This document shows positions 54,071-64,000 of a DNA stretch of 64,000 bases, one piece after another. Source of the stretch: Cylicocyclus nassatus. Its lineage: Eukaryota; Nematoda; Chromadorea; Rhabditida; Strongylidae. The position numbers and the translations under genes are program-made. Positions within the stretch are counted from its first letter, which is position 1, and every line of letters starts with the position of its first letter. The notes under the pieces are model-generated. The model was not told the origin of the DNA, ran no database searches, and saw only the letters and a program-made list of their open reading frames with translations. The stretch covers positions 54,170,302-54,234,301 of the forward strand of contig CATQJL010000223.1 in NCBI GenBank assembly GCA_958299035.1, given 5' to 3'.

Positions 54071-57000
54071 CTGCAATCAAAAAAAATCAAGCGCAAAAAA
54101 ACTGAGAGTATATAGGGCTTTTGCGTGATCGTGAAGGTCGGCGTTTGCCGCCACAGGCTTCAGATCATTTGAACAACCACTCGTATGATAATGACACTAT
54201 GTAACTGAAAGCTAACATCTTATCAGAAAAACGTTAGACAGGAAAAAGAAAATCAAGAAAGCTGAATGCGCGAGCATTTGCCTCAGACTCGTAGACCTTC
54301 ACAATCACGCAAAGCTTTACACGAAGGCATCCGCGAAAGCAGCCATCTATCTAACATGAATGAAGAAAGATAATGTAAACATATGAAACAAAACACTAAG
54401 TTGAAAAAAACTAGAAACTATGAAGATGACAATTACCATCCGCTCAGATTGCGATAATCGATATCGTCCGTACCCTTCGCTCTTGCAGTTTTGAGTGAGA
54501 ACAACAAAACTCAAAAAAGGTATGAATAATGAACTGCTACAACCGAGAGAAAGAAGGGGAAATAAGCACAAACGGATGTGGAGACTTATTGACCACAGGC
54601 TAAAATGCAAAAAAGAATTCCAAGTTCGGGGAGATTGCCGCGCACGGCGAAAAGCATGACCGAGTGCGAAGAGCCAATATAAATAGCTGTGTGCTTCGAA
54701 CACGGCGCAGTTAGGAGCTATCTCGACGCGAAATCAGTAGCCCAGAGAACATTTCAGAAGTCGACCCGCTAATAGAGACTCTGGAAGCTCCATCATTTGA
54801 CAACCCGGATGCGCCTTGTCAAGCTTGAAGACTTTGGAGAGTTGGCAGCTTGAACTTCTTGCGAAAGTACTTCTGTGAGCATATCTGTAAACATAATCAT
54901 ACTCGCTCCGTCCCAGTGCTCTTCTGAACTAACAGAGATGTGTTGGAACTAACTAAAATGGGCTTCTCATCAAGTTTGGTGAGCCTTAGATAAGATTGAT
55001 GTGGTGTGCGAGTTCTCTAGCTATCTCAAAATTGACAACTATAGTCATTTGAGTGAAAAATGGAGCAGAGGAATGGGTGGAGAATGTTGCGCCAAAGTTA
55101 ACTCAATTGTGGCCAGCCAGCAGATACAACAAACCGTGTAGGATGTCTTTTCTTAAGTAACCCGTCACTTGCTTACAATCCAGGACTTTCTGATAAGCTC
55201 AGATGAGCTTTCTTGCGAAGCATCAAGGCATCTTAATATATTTCCTCTGCATACTTGACTTTTTTTTCAATTTCAACTCATGTTTTGGACATGCAAACAA
55301 AACAAAGGTGCGGTTTCAAAAAAAAAAGAAACAGCAGTCCTTTGTGTAGGCGTGGCCAAATTGGTAAATGATTGCGATACAAGCGGGCGGTCGTGGTTCA
55401 AGACGGCTTGTAGACCCAATTTGCTGTATTGCAATCTTCGACAGGCCACCATCAAAATCGATGATGTCCGCTATCAAGAATTTCGCTTATCAAACGGACA
55501 AGCGAAACAAAATCATTACATTTTGGCAATCTTCACAAGAAATCAAATTTCATGAAACAAAACCAGAATGAGGCAATCAAATAAATTCTTGTTCATGGAG
55601 ACTTCAACAGACAAACATCAAACTCTGCAGAAAAAGAAAACAAGTTTACTGATCCTTTCCATTCGTAGGTCGCTACACTTGCGTAGTTTCGCAATCTGAC
55701 TGCAGTATCAGGTGACATGGTGCTTTGGTAAGTTACTCGGGGCAACTTACGAAGTTTCTCGGTGTTCTCCTTTTCAGCCACAAGGAATATCTTCCAAACA
55801 CGAGCTGAAAATCCTTTCTCTTTCTTCAAAGCCTTTTAAGCCCTCTGTGATAGATGCATATAAACAAATTTTTACCTTGACAGATACTACATAGAAACCA
55901 GTAATGGATGCATATATAAGATTTTTACTATAACAACAGTACTACGCAAAAGAGAATAACATCATAGAAACTATGGAACAAAGCATAGATGGTGTTATAG
56001 AACGTATGAATGGCTTAGAACGTGTGAATGGCTTTGTTACTCAAGCTATAAGATAACTACATATCTTATCATGCAGCAATTGCTTCAATATTCTTTAATC
56101 AATTGCAAGTCGATGAAGTGATCTTCGTGACAGCAGTAATTATTTCTACATCTCAATGTGCGAGGTATGTCGCATACAAAAGTTGCAAAAAATCTCAAAA
56201 ACTGCATCAAACGCGTTGCGCATATCGACCAGCCATTTTGCGAATTTAAGGCAGACAATTGCTCTCATAGCTTAGTGCATGGGCACAATTTAACCCACGC
56301 TGGTAACCTCACCCCTCCCTCTGCGTCCTTCTCACCCCACCCACTTCTCGTAAAGCTTTCCTCAGAATGTGAGTCCGACCCCACAGCTATGCATCGTATT
56401 TCCGATAACGCAGTTCTGAGGCGGGGCAGATGAACACATCAACGATTCAGCTGCGTTATCTCGCGGATTACAACTCTGCCGCGTGGAGCTGCTATTTCCT
56501 AAAAAAAGAACAACGACGTTGAAGATTTTCTTTCGTGCGCATACCTCCTTGCATAATAAGATAGGATGATTCAGGAAGCTCATTGGCTGTCGGATTATTA
56601 CGAAATAAAGAGTCTAAGCGTCATCAGTTTGTTTTTGACAGTATGAAATTAAAATTGACAACTGAACAGTGGAAAGGTTCCTGAAGAAAATCCATGCTCC
56701 GCCTAAGTCCGACGCTGTATAAGGCAACCATTTCTAGGTCTTCAAGTAAAATTCTTGACCGCGGCCCTTCCGTTCCTGCTCTAAAATACGTGATAGAACT
56801 GAGTAACATCTCAGTGATGTGTGCGAATCTTAGTAGTAATCGCACAAACTTCCTGCACAGCTAAAAACAAAGCAACTTGCATAAAGGCGAAGCAAGTCGT
56901 GAACATGTACAAGTCACACCGAACAGATAATGTAAATTTGCATATTCACCTGAGAACAAAGAAGGCACCGGCAGGTAGTGCCTCGCCTGTTGGCTTCTTA

Positions 57001-57449
57001 TTTAATGGACCAATAAATTGTTCGCGAACTTGTAAATTATGATGTTGCTTCCGCCTCTATATCCACGTCATCTTCATCTTGCAAAGTATTTTCCGGAGTA
57101 CAGATGTTCATATCCGCCTCAAGTCGGCACAACTCGAATGTGATCTCCGACATTGTAAAATTTTACTTTGAGTCGACTTCCATTACTGAAAATATAAATA
57201 AACCCTAAATCAGCATTAATTTACAGTGGTGTAAAAAGCTGATAAATGTTATAATGAGTTAAACTCGATCAGGCAAAGTGTCATCGGTCGGTTGCATGAA
57301 ATCCACGTTTATGCGTAACGTTCAAACCTGACACTTATTATGGATTATATTAGGCTGTTTGGAAACTAATGCAGGTTCCTTATGCGATCGCGGCAGTGTC
57401 ATTATAAAAAATGGAAAGCATATCATTCTGTAGAGCAAAGGAACCTCTA
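54071..57449. other. No gene recognised; TATA-like site at 54678
   Basis: CCAATATAAATAG at 54674-54686 (plus) looks like a core promoter, but no downstream coding exon is evident. A tRNA-like repeat is at 55349-55410. The remaining frames have no motif or splice support. Confidence 0.35.
55349..55410 (+). other. tRNA-like sequence with A- and B-box
   Basis: GGCGTGGCCAAATTGGTAAA resembles the start of a tRNA with its A box, and GTGGTTCAAGAC 37 bases on resembles a B box. The 3-prime half cannot pair as in a tRNA, so a tRNA-derived repeat is likely. Confidence 0.4.
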
Positions 57450-58190
57450 CAGTCGAGTAGATTTCCTGCTTAATATAGTGCCCCTGCAGACGTGACAACG
57501 CTGGGACGTCAATAATTGCCTGACGAGTTCCCGAGCTAGTGTTTTCCAGTGTTTTTTTGCTTATTCTATGCTTTTTAGGTGATTCGTTGCTGATAAAGAA
57601 GAAAAGGGTAAGTTAGAGAGTAGTTTCTGTTTTCTGAGAAGTTCTATCATCGCATATTCATAGATATCCACGTGGAAGCAGTTCGCGTCAGCTTCTTGTC
57701 TATTTTTTTTGTCACTTCATGTCTCTTTCTTCTTGTGAGGTACTTCTTTGTACGCTAGTGGGTTTTTACGACTGACTTATTTTCTTTATCACATGAAGTA
57801 CTCGATTAAAATGCTATTTCTTATGGGTGAAAGCCGAAGTTGCTGCAAGACAAGCTAACTAGCGTTCAAAGAAACGCCTCACAAGAAGGAGGAGGTTTGA
57901 AAGAAGAAGTGACAGAAGAAAAGGAAATGACAAAAAAATAAACAAGAAGCTGACGCGAAATGCTTCCACGTGGATGTCTGTGAATATCCGATGACAGAAC
58001 TTTTCAGAAAACAGAAAGTACTCTTTAACCTACCCTTTTCCTCTTTATCAGCAACGAATCAACTAAGAAGCATGAAATAAGCAAAGAAAACCTGGAAAAC
58101 ACTAGCTCGGGACTCGCAAGGCATTTATTGGCGCCCCAGCGTTGTCGCGTCTGCAGGGACACTATATTAAGCAGGAAATCTACTCGACTG
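57450..58190. repeat. 740-bp palindrome with arms of about 350 bp
   Basis: CAGTCGAGTAGATTTCCTGC near 57450 recurs in reverse at 58170-58190. The pairing continues through CTTAATATAGTG-CCCTGCAGACG, GCTAGTGTTTTCCAG, GATTCGTTGCTGATAAAG, TTTTCTGAGAAGTTCT and TCCACGTGGAAGCA toward a centre near 57815. There are scattered mismatches and short gaps. It has no terminal motif I know. Transcribed, it would fold into one very long hairpin. Confidence 0.8.
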
Positions 58191-59341
58191 TACAAGACTG
58201 CATTAGAACGATCGTCAAATGTTTGATCTACCTGTAGTTTGAAAGCAAAATCCAAAAAATTAAATACCCAAAAATCAGATCTCTGTCTAAGAAGTTTTTG
58301 CTGACTTCCAACTTGGTCATGTATACGCTCCCTACCTCGAACATTTTCATGCACATGCACCGCACTTCACCGCACTTTTACGGTGGCTGAAAACTGAAAA
58401 TTCAAATTGGACCAAGAATGTAGAATTATCGCCTTTCTCAGATCTTTTATGCTAAGTTTGATATTTCTCGAAACCAACCCTTGGAGGAAGCTCAAAATAT
58501 ATGGCTCTACTTTGAAAGGTTTGTAGTATAGACCTTACCTATGTCAGAATGGGTCAACATTGCTCTTGCTAGAGCATGCAAACTTTTTCATCTTCTCAGT
58601 TTCTAAGCGTGAGAAAATATCGCCATTGACATATGAAGTTTTGAGTTGAACAGTATATATGACAAGTTGGAAGTCCGCAGGATGTTTTCAGACGAAAATC
58701 TGATTTTCAGGTGTTTGGATTTTTTCGTTTTCGCTCTTAAACTCCACGCAGACTAAACTTTCTGCGAGAATTCTAATGCAATTTTGAAAAGGTCACTTTG
58801 CTCCATCGAATGATGTTTCTCATATTTTCGAATGAACCCGCATCAATTTCCGGACAGCTTTACACTTTGCATGCGGCACAGTGCCAGAACTGTTCTGGAA
58901 CGTTCCGAAACCTCGGGACCAGTATGAAGCCAGCCTTAATGATTTGGACAACATTGTACACAAATGTTCTCGGCTACCATATCGTAAGAAGAAACGACGC
59001 AATTCTCGTTGATTTGGTTGTGAAAGCGAATAAGTTATGAAAGACTTCGATAGAAGCCGGGCTACAAAATCACAGACTCTTACATGCTAACTTATATGCT
59101 AGCTCGTAAAATTTTTGTTTGTTACTTACATGAGTAAAATAGTGTGCAAGTGACTTCTTTACACATGTAAATATTTAGAATATTTTTGACCTTTGAAATG
59201 CCTTGTGAAAGAATCTTTTTCAGACCGGAACTCTCGAGTACGCCACATCGTACGGATATGAAAAAAACCGATATGTGATTTATGAAATCGTTGCGCGATC
59301 ATGCATAGAAGTGAAAAACCTTTACTGCCAGCTTTCTCATC
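58191..59341. other. No gene recognised
   Basis: AT-rich DNA with an 80-codon frame at 58798-59040 that has no motif. Nothing else stands out. Confidence 0.4.
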
Positions 59342-59861
59342 TTAACCCTTTCGGACCTGGTGGTGGCAATTGCCACCATCAATTCAGAGACCTACTATAC
59401 TGGCGCAAGAACATCATTTCACTACTCATTGCTCTCAAACGCTTCATATAGCCTTTGCCTTCCAAACGTAGCTTCGAGACCGGGTGTTCATTTGCTTCTC
59501 TGTGAATAGCATGTACATTTCTGTAAACAAGTGGATTTCATCCAATCAATAATTTGCGCCGGCTTGAGCTTTCAGTATCTCGTTTATTAGCCAAAAAATA
59601 TTCATAATATTATCATAATGTTTTAGTACGATGCTGAGCAAATGTAACTGTTAACTGTTTGCGGGTCCACATGTTTCGCGGGAGATTTGAAAATCCAAAA
59701 TAAACGCAAAACCAAAAAAATGAAAAATCAAAAAGAAATAGTTCATAGGGTTAAGCAGACTCCAAACTCCGCTATAATGTTATTCATATGGTAATAAGTA
59801 AAAAACACAAGAAGAGAGACTTCTCGGCTCACTCGCAAAAACTCAGGTCCGAAAGGGTTAA
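59342..59861. mobile_element. piggyBac-like MITE, TTAA duplication
   Basis: TTAA+CCCTTTCGGACCTG at the left and CAGGTCCGAAAGGG+TTAA at the right, a perfect 14-bp inverted end of the CCCTTT type common in piggyBac elements. A subterminal palindrome, GGTGGTGGCAATTGCCACCA, lies next to the left end. No transposase. Confidence 0.88.
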
Positions 59862-60316
59862 GCACGCTCGCAAATTATTCTAAATCTATGGCACTTTCCA
59901 TGCGTTCCATCCGTTTAGCGCGACTTAATCTACAGCATCTGAGTATCATGTTTAGGGGCTGCTATTGCCGGTGCTGTTAGATAATACAGCCGCCACTACT
60001 ACACGACTGCTGTTGCCGCAAAGCCATGTGCCCGTACACGACATGGAATGTGCTGCACTTGAAGCCTATATCATCTGTCAACTCTGCTATGTCGTTTCGA
60101 GAAGAAGATTTTTGTGCTGCAATGGTGGCATCAATATGGTACTCGAACATGTATCATCGTTAAAGAAAGACAATTCACTGGCTTGGCTTTGGCTAGAGGC
60201 AAAATTGCGTGAAAAACTCTTCATGATGCACCACCATCAAGAATCAAAAACTTTCACCGTCCGAACAACAGTCAAATCCTATTTATCTAGGCTCATCAAC
60301 ATAGGATAGGTATGCT
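59862..60316. other. No gene assigned
   Basis: A plus frame (59965-60309) contains PVHDMECAALEAYIICQL, which resembles a loop-helix of nuclear-receptor ligand-binding domains, but the frame around it has no family features or splice signals. Treated as unassigned. Confidence 0.2.
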
Positions 60317-60679
60317 AAAGGCACCGTTCACCCAAAATTTCGACCTCTGTGTTTTTGCCGTCCCAGGGCCTTCTTTTAGCCCTGATTCCGAATATCAAGT
60401 CGGAAATCCACGAAAGCTACGAAAAACCCCGTTTTCAGAATCCGCAGCGATTTCCTCGGAACGATGATTGGTTGGACGCGCACGGATGGGCGGGACGAAC
60501 GTCACGCCCACTCAAAGGGGAGGAGCCAACGTGGCGAATCTGTCATCCGAGCTATTTTCGAAGCAATTTTCTCGCTTCGGAAGCAACTTTTGCCAGCGCG
60601 AGTTGGATAAGTATACAGTTGTGGGCTCCACTACTGTTAGGATATCTAATCGACCCCATTTTGGGTGGGCGGCGCCTTT
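60317..60679. mobile_element. MITE, AAAGGC(A/G)CCG family
   Basis: AAAGGCACCGTTCACCCAAA at the left pairs with TTTTGGGTGGGCGGCGCCTT+T at the right. The inside shares GGGCCTTCTTTTAGCCCTGATT-type wording with 46124-46533. It contains GC-rich DNA (GGGCGGGACGAACGTCACGC). Confidence 0.75.
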
Positions 60680-60688
60680 AGGCAGGCG

Positions 60689-61112
60689 CTATACTCCTCG
60701 AGGAGTATAGCATGGCGACGGGCGATCGTCAGTCGTAGCGACTGGCGATCGCCCGTCGTAGCGACTGGCGATCGCCAGTCGGTAATCGATACGTATCAAA
60801 CGTGTAGTCGCCGATATTGGCGACTACACGTTTGATACGTATCGATATACGACTCATCACTCATTTTCCACTTCCATTTCAAAGTACTCACCAGCCGGTG
60901 AGGTCGCCCTAAAAAGAATGAACTGCAAGACCAGTGATTTTTACCTTCAACAGTTAACGGTAACTTGTTTGGCGACTGGCGATCGCCAATATCGGCGACA
61001 AAAATCGCTGGTTTACACGTATTTGTATCGATCGTCGCCATGCTATACTCCTCGAGGAGTATAGCACGGCGACGGGCGATCGTTAGTCGCTACGACGGGC
61101 GATCGCCAGTCG
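60689..61112. repeat. Cluster of perfect palindromes
   Basis: The 22-bp perfect palindrome made of CTATACTCCTC and its complement stands at 60689-60710 and again at 61043-61064, each time followed by ..GGCGACGGGCGATCG. Between and after them GGCGATCGCC occurs at least four times. A hairpin with a 28-bp perfect stem and the six-base loop GATATT is at 60785-60846 (arm begins ATCGATACGTATCAAACG). No coding sequence. Confidence 0.9.
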
Positions 61113-61175
61113 CTTGGTTTTGAATATTATAAGAAGATTGCTGAACGCGATCTTCTTATAATATTCAGAACCAAG
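61113..61175. repeat. 26-bp stem hairpin
   Basis: Arms 61113-61138 and 61150-61175 are complementary at 25 of 26 positions, the other being a G-T wobble; the loop has 11 bases (TGCTGAACGCG). The left arm begins CTTGGTTTTGAATATTATAA. It adjoins the palindrome cluster and has the size of a small-RNA precursor, but a transposon end is as likely. Confidence 0.85.
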
Positions 61176-61266
61176 TAATGGAATGCTGCAAAGAATACAA
61201 AAGAATACAATACTCAAACAGGTTCTTCTTTAATAGTTTGAATATAATGACTGATGTTGAAAGTAT

Positions 61267-62114
61267 TAGGTTGTCCCAAAAGTTTTGTCCGACTTTTTCA
61301 TCGCTCACTTCACGGAAGGCTTAGATACCATTAAATTCATTTTTATCCTCTTTCTTGCAGCTATATTTGCTCTCTGACCTACCCTGTCTTTGCAATCTTA
61401 TCGCCATGGGTTTCTGAGCAGCTTAGCAGTTACGCCAAACCTTTCCTGAATCTCAATTTTATCCTGATGTTTTCAAGAAGCGCTGCTAACTGTTGTTTAG
61501 AGCAAACCTTTGGCTACATTGTACTCATTTTAGATTACATTGATCACGTTTACCAAGTCCGTTATATTAGTTATGTAATTAAAAACCGTGGCTTTTTGAT
61601 AACGTTTACCTCGTGGAAGTACCGAAAATCCCAAAAAGCTGTTTTTTCAAAGCAAATCAAACTTGGTTATGTTGAATAAACAATGTCTAGTAAGAATTAT
61701 GTTTTAATTCACAGGAATTTCAAAAGCTTTCTTGTATTTGCTGCAGTTGCGTGATTCACGACTTGGCCAAAAATCGAGACCTCCAAAAAAAAAATTTTTT
61801 TAAGGCTAAAAACAGCAGACTAGGATTAATGAAAACACCACCTTGTAGCCCGACAATTGCTTTGTCTGATTCATACTTGACCTTTCCCGGAATTTTGGAA
61901 TGTAATTTTTGAAAATTAGCCTAACTTTGAACAGGAAATTGACGGGTGGAGAATTTTGGCAATTATCAAAAAAATCATACAAGATTATGGATCGAAATTA
62001 TCTCCCTAAAAAAGAGAATTAAAAGCTGCATCGAAAGCATGTTGAAACTCATTCAGGTCTTTATTGTGTGTGGTTTTATAGTAGTTAACGGACAAAACTT
62101 TCGGGACAACCTAA
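61267..62114. mobile_element. mariner-like MITE, 848 bp
   Basis: TTAGGTTGTCCCAAAAGTTT and AAACTTTCGGGACAACCTAA are inverted ends with TA on both sides. The inside has no transposase; frames across the right end are by chance. The end sequence differs from the TTGGCTAAT family, so this is a separate mariner-like lineage. Confidence 0.85.
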
Positions 62115-63153
62115 TATATGCATCTTCCACCCTCACTAAACAAATCCAAAAAAATCTCTGCCACTTTTTTCGACTATTCTCAGACGAATGGACTTTTCGT
62201 CAACAACTCCACTATCCGAACAATCGAGTTTGCTTTTTTCGAATATTTATACCCGAATTTTCTGAATGGCACATTACGATTATTCGGGAATATCAATATA
62301 AACATTTTGAGATGTATATCACGGAGTACAATGTAGGAAACTTACACTTGAATGCATTGCCCCTTTGACAAAGTTAACGTATGACTGAAAGAAATCTCAT
62401 ATTAGACGGCGAGCTTCCAGATATAATCTGTTCAAGTTTACGCGCATTAGCCTTCATTGCGCACATAAAGATTAGTGTTGATTCAAAACTGGAATTTCTC
62501 ACTGTTTCTCGAAAGGCCATTGTTTTCACCACAAATGTCTGCGCATATATTCTGTCCACATAGGTTTGCTAATTGAAATTCGTCCAGTGACATGATGTAA
62601 TTCTTTTCCTATTAGCCACAATGTTCCCGTTTCGAAACAACTCTAGAAACTTTTGCAAGTAATGTGCAGTCCTTTTTCAATTTCAAAAAAAAATTGCTGA
62701 GAGCAACCAAACATTATGGGAACTACAGACATCAGAATCACCGTTTGACATAACTGTCTGTACTCGCCTCCTTATTGGATGTAAGATATGCCACGTTTTC
62801 CTCATCAATATTGTTCAGACTGAATAGCGTCATCAGCCTGAATCACTGAGTGCTTCATTTATCAAGCAACCCTTTTGCTGCCACACTTCCCACTTCTTGT
62901 CCATTTGCGCAAATTTCCCCGCCTTCACATGATTTCCTTCACTCCAAATGCATAGAGCGCTTACACGGTACTCATCTGTAATATAGTTTTGTATTAAAGT
63001 GTGAGAATTAGACGCTAGAAATATAAGTTATTAACTGAGGTTTTCGTATGTGGGCTATGACCGCCTCCTAGCGTTGAAATCTGCAGAAAATAATTCATGA
63101 GCCTCTCTTTCATCTCGTAGTATATGCACAATCATCAATATGGTAAGGAATTA
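62115..63153. other. No gene recognised
   Basis: AT-rich with short frames on both strands. No splice-supported exon or repeat end was seen. Confidence 0.4.
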
Positions 63154-63500
63154 TTAGGGTGATCCAAAAGTAATGGGGCACCTAGAGAATAAATGCAGTT
63201 TTTTCAAATAGAAAAGCTAATTGGAAGTCCAAGTTTTGGCAGATGTTAGTACATGACAAAACCTTCTGATCGAGATCTATGGTTGGGCACTGTCACATGG
63301 CGTTATTTTTATAAGCGCTCAAAATGAAAGCTCATCACTTCAAGCAATTTTGAACTTTGATCAGCAGCGCCGCAGTAGAACAAGTGAGCCTACCAAAGAT
63401 ATATGCGCAGCAATGGGTGAAGGGACTGTCACCAAATCCACAATAGCTCGGTGGTCCCAAGGCTTTAGAATAGAAGATATAGCATTTGGTATCAGGAGAC
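63154..63500 (+). pseudogene. mariner element 5-prime end with transposase N-terminal fragment
   Basis: Begins TTAGGGTGATCCAAAAGTAA after TA, a mariner-type end. From 63324 the plus strand reads MKAHHFKQ, then after a one-base shift ILNFDQQRRSRTSEPTKDIC and AAMGEGTVTKSTIARW, the helix-turn-helix DNA-binding region of mariner transposases (compare the general pattern C..GEG.V...T...W). The catalytic D,D34D part is not found, so this is a truncated, frameshifted relic. Confidence 0.65.
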
Positions 63501-64000
63501 ATTGTGCTTATTCTTTCATCAAGGTAATCAAATAAGCTCAACTTTAACAGTTGCTTTCTGATAGTGCTTTTTACGCTCTATCCATACATATGCGATTTAC
63601 TTCGACTTTTCTCGTTTTCAAAAAATTGTGGGCCAAAACATGATTTTTAGTCTATAAATCTGCCCCAAACACCGCCTTTTCCGAATAAAGTGCCTTTTTT
63701 GTATGAAATGATGGGCAATTTTTGAATATTCAAGCAACCATTGAAAAGAGCTTGGAAAGCTCTTTCGAATGATATGCCACATGTCGAGGGTCCTTCAGGT
63801 GCAGCAGCACAAATTCGGATGGCGTTCAAAAAAGTCTGTCTGACTTTTTTAAAGCGGCGCTTGAAGGAATGTCGGTGAGGTGCTGCAAGGTGCTGTCAGG
63901 ATAACCTGCGAAGGTCACTTTATACAAAAGCGTTCAAATTGCTGGTTGTTCATAGCTAATCAGAAAGAGATCTCGAAGAATTTTCAAAGAAATCAAGGTG
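63501..64000. other. No gene recognised
   Basis: Sequence after the mariner fragment does not continue the transposase. CTTGGAAAGCTCTTTCGAATGA and nearby wording look like another repeat running off the window end. Confidence 0.35.

Noticed and set aside
59965..60309. Nuclear-receptor ligand-binding domain piece
   Set aside because: Only one short stretch (PVHDMECAALEAYIICQL) looks similar, with no second family block and no splice signals.
60719..61112. GGCGATCGCC clusters recall the HIP1 motif of cyanobacteria, suggesting bacterial DNA
   Set aside because: The motif lies inside a local palindromic cluster surrounded by nematode-type MITEs; no bacterial gene is nearby.

Overview
The window looks like a piece of a nematode genome, probably clade V / strongylid-like. 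The evidence is many short introns with GT...AG ends and T-rich ...TTTCAG acceptors, an acceptor directly in front of the ATG of a ribosomal-protein copy (as in trans-spliced nematode genes), low gene density, and a dense load of small DNA transposons. The organism call is an inference; no marker in the window fixes the species. Most computed open reading frames are chance frames, so genes were rebuilt here from splice signals, codon phase and protein motifs.

Layout. Positions 1-8.5 kb hold no host gene. A hAT-like MITE appears split open around a block holding two Helitron copies in head-to-head orientation, and between them lies a divergent first exon of ribosomal protein L10 with its upstream region. 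Positions 8.66-11.64 kb (minus strand) hold the last six exons of an immunoglobulin-domain protein with a GPI-anchor-like tail; one splice phase in it does not fit by a single base. Positions 11.6-21.4 kb are repeats and unassigned DNA, with a large Harbinger-like element. Two exons of a small coiled-coil protein (plus strand, 21.41 and 28.84 kb) flank a 7.3 kb intron loaded with mariner-, hAT- and piggyBac-like elements. The best-supported gene is at 29.19-34.86 kb (minus): eleven exons joining in phase to 392 codons of a TauE/SafE-family membrane protein. It converges with the coiled-coil gene.

Positions 36.2-42 kb are a transposon cluster: a hAT-like MITE with a perfect 8-bp target duplication hosts a palindromic element with a TAA duplication; a GGCCCGTAGTAAA-ended element sits next to it; then comes a mariner-like element with long inverted arms that holds a BEL/Pao-like gag zinc-knuckle fragment between TG...CA direct repeats. 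Positions 44-48 kb hold palindromic elements, and a third Helitron is at 48.17 kb. Positions 49.9-52.3 kb are a frameshifted MULE transposase relic, next to a signal-peptide first exon at 52.3 kb. From 53 kb to the end there are candidate exons of unknown family, a 740-bp palindrome, piggyBac-like and mariner-like MITEs, a cluster of perfect palindromes and hairpins at 60.7-61.2 kb, and a mariner transposase fragment at 63.2-63.5 kb.

No tRNA, rRNA or CRISPR array was seen. Three tRNA-like stretches with recognisable A/B-box promoters look like tRNA-derived repeats. The genes do not form a shared pathway; the common theme is transposon nesting and capture around a few host genes.
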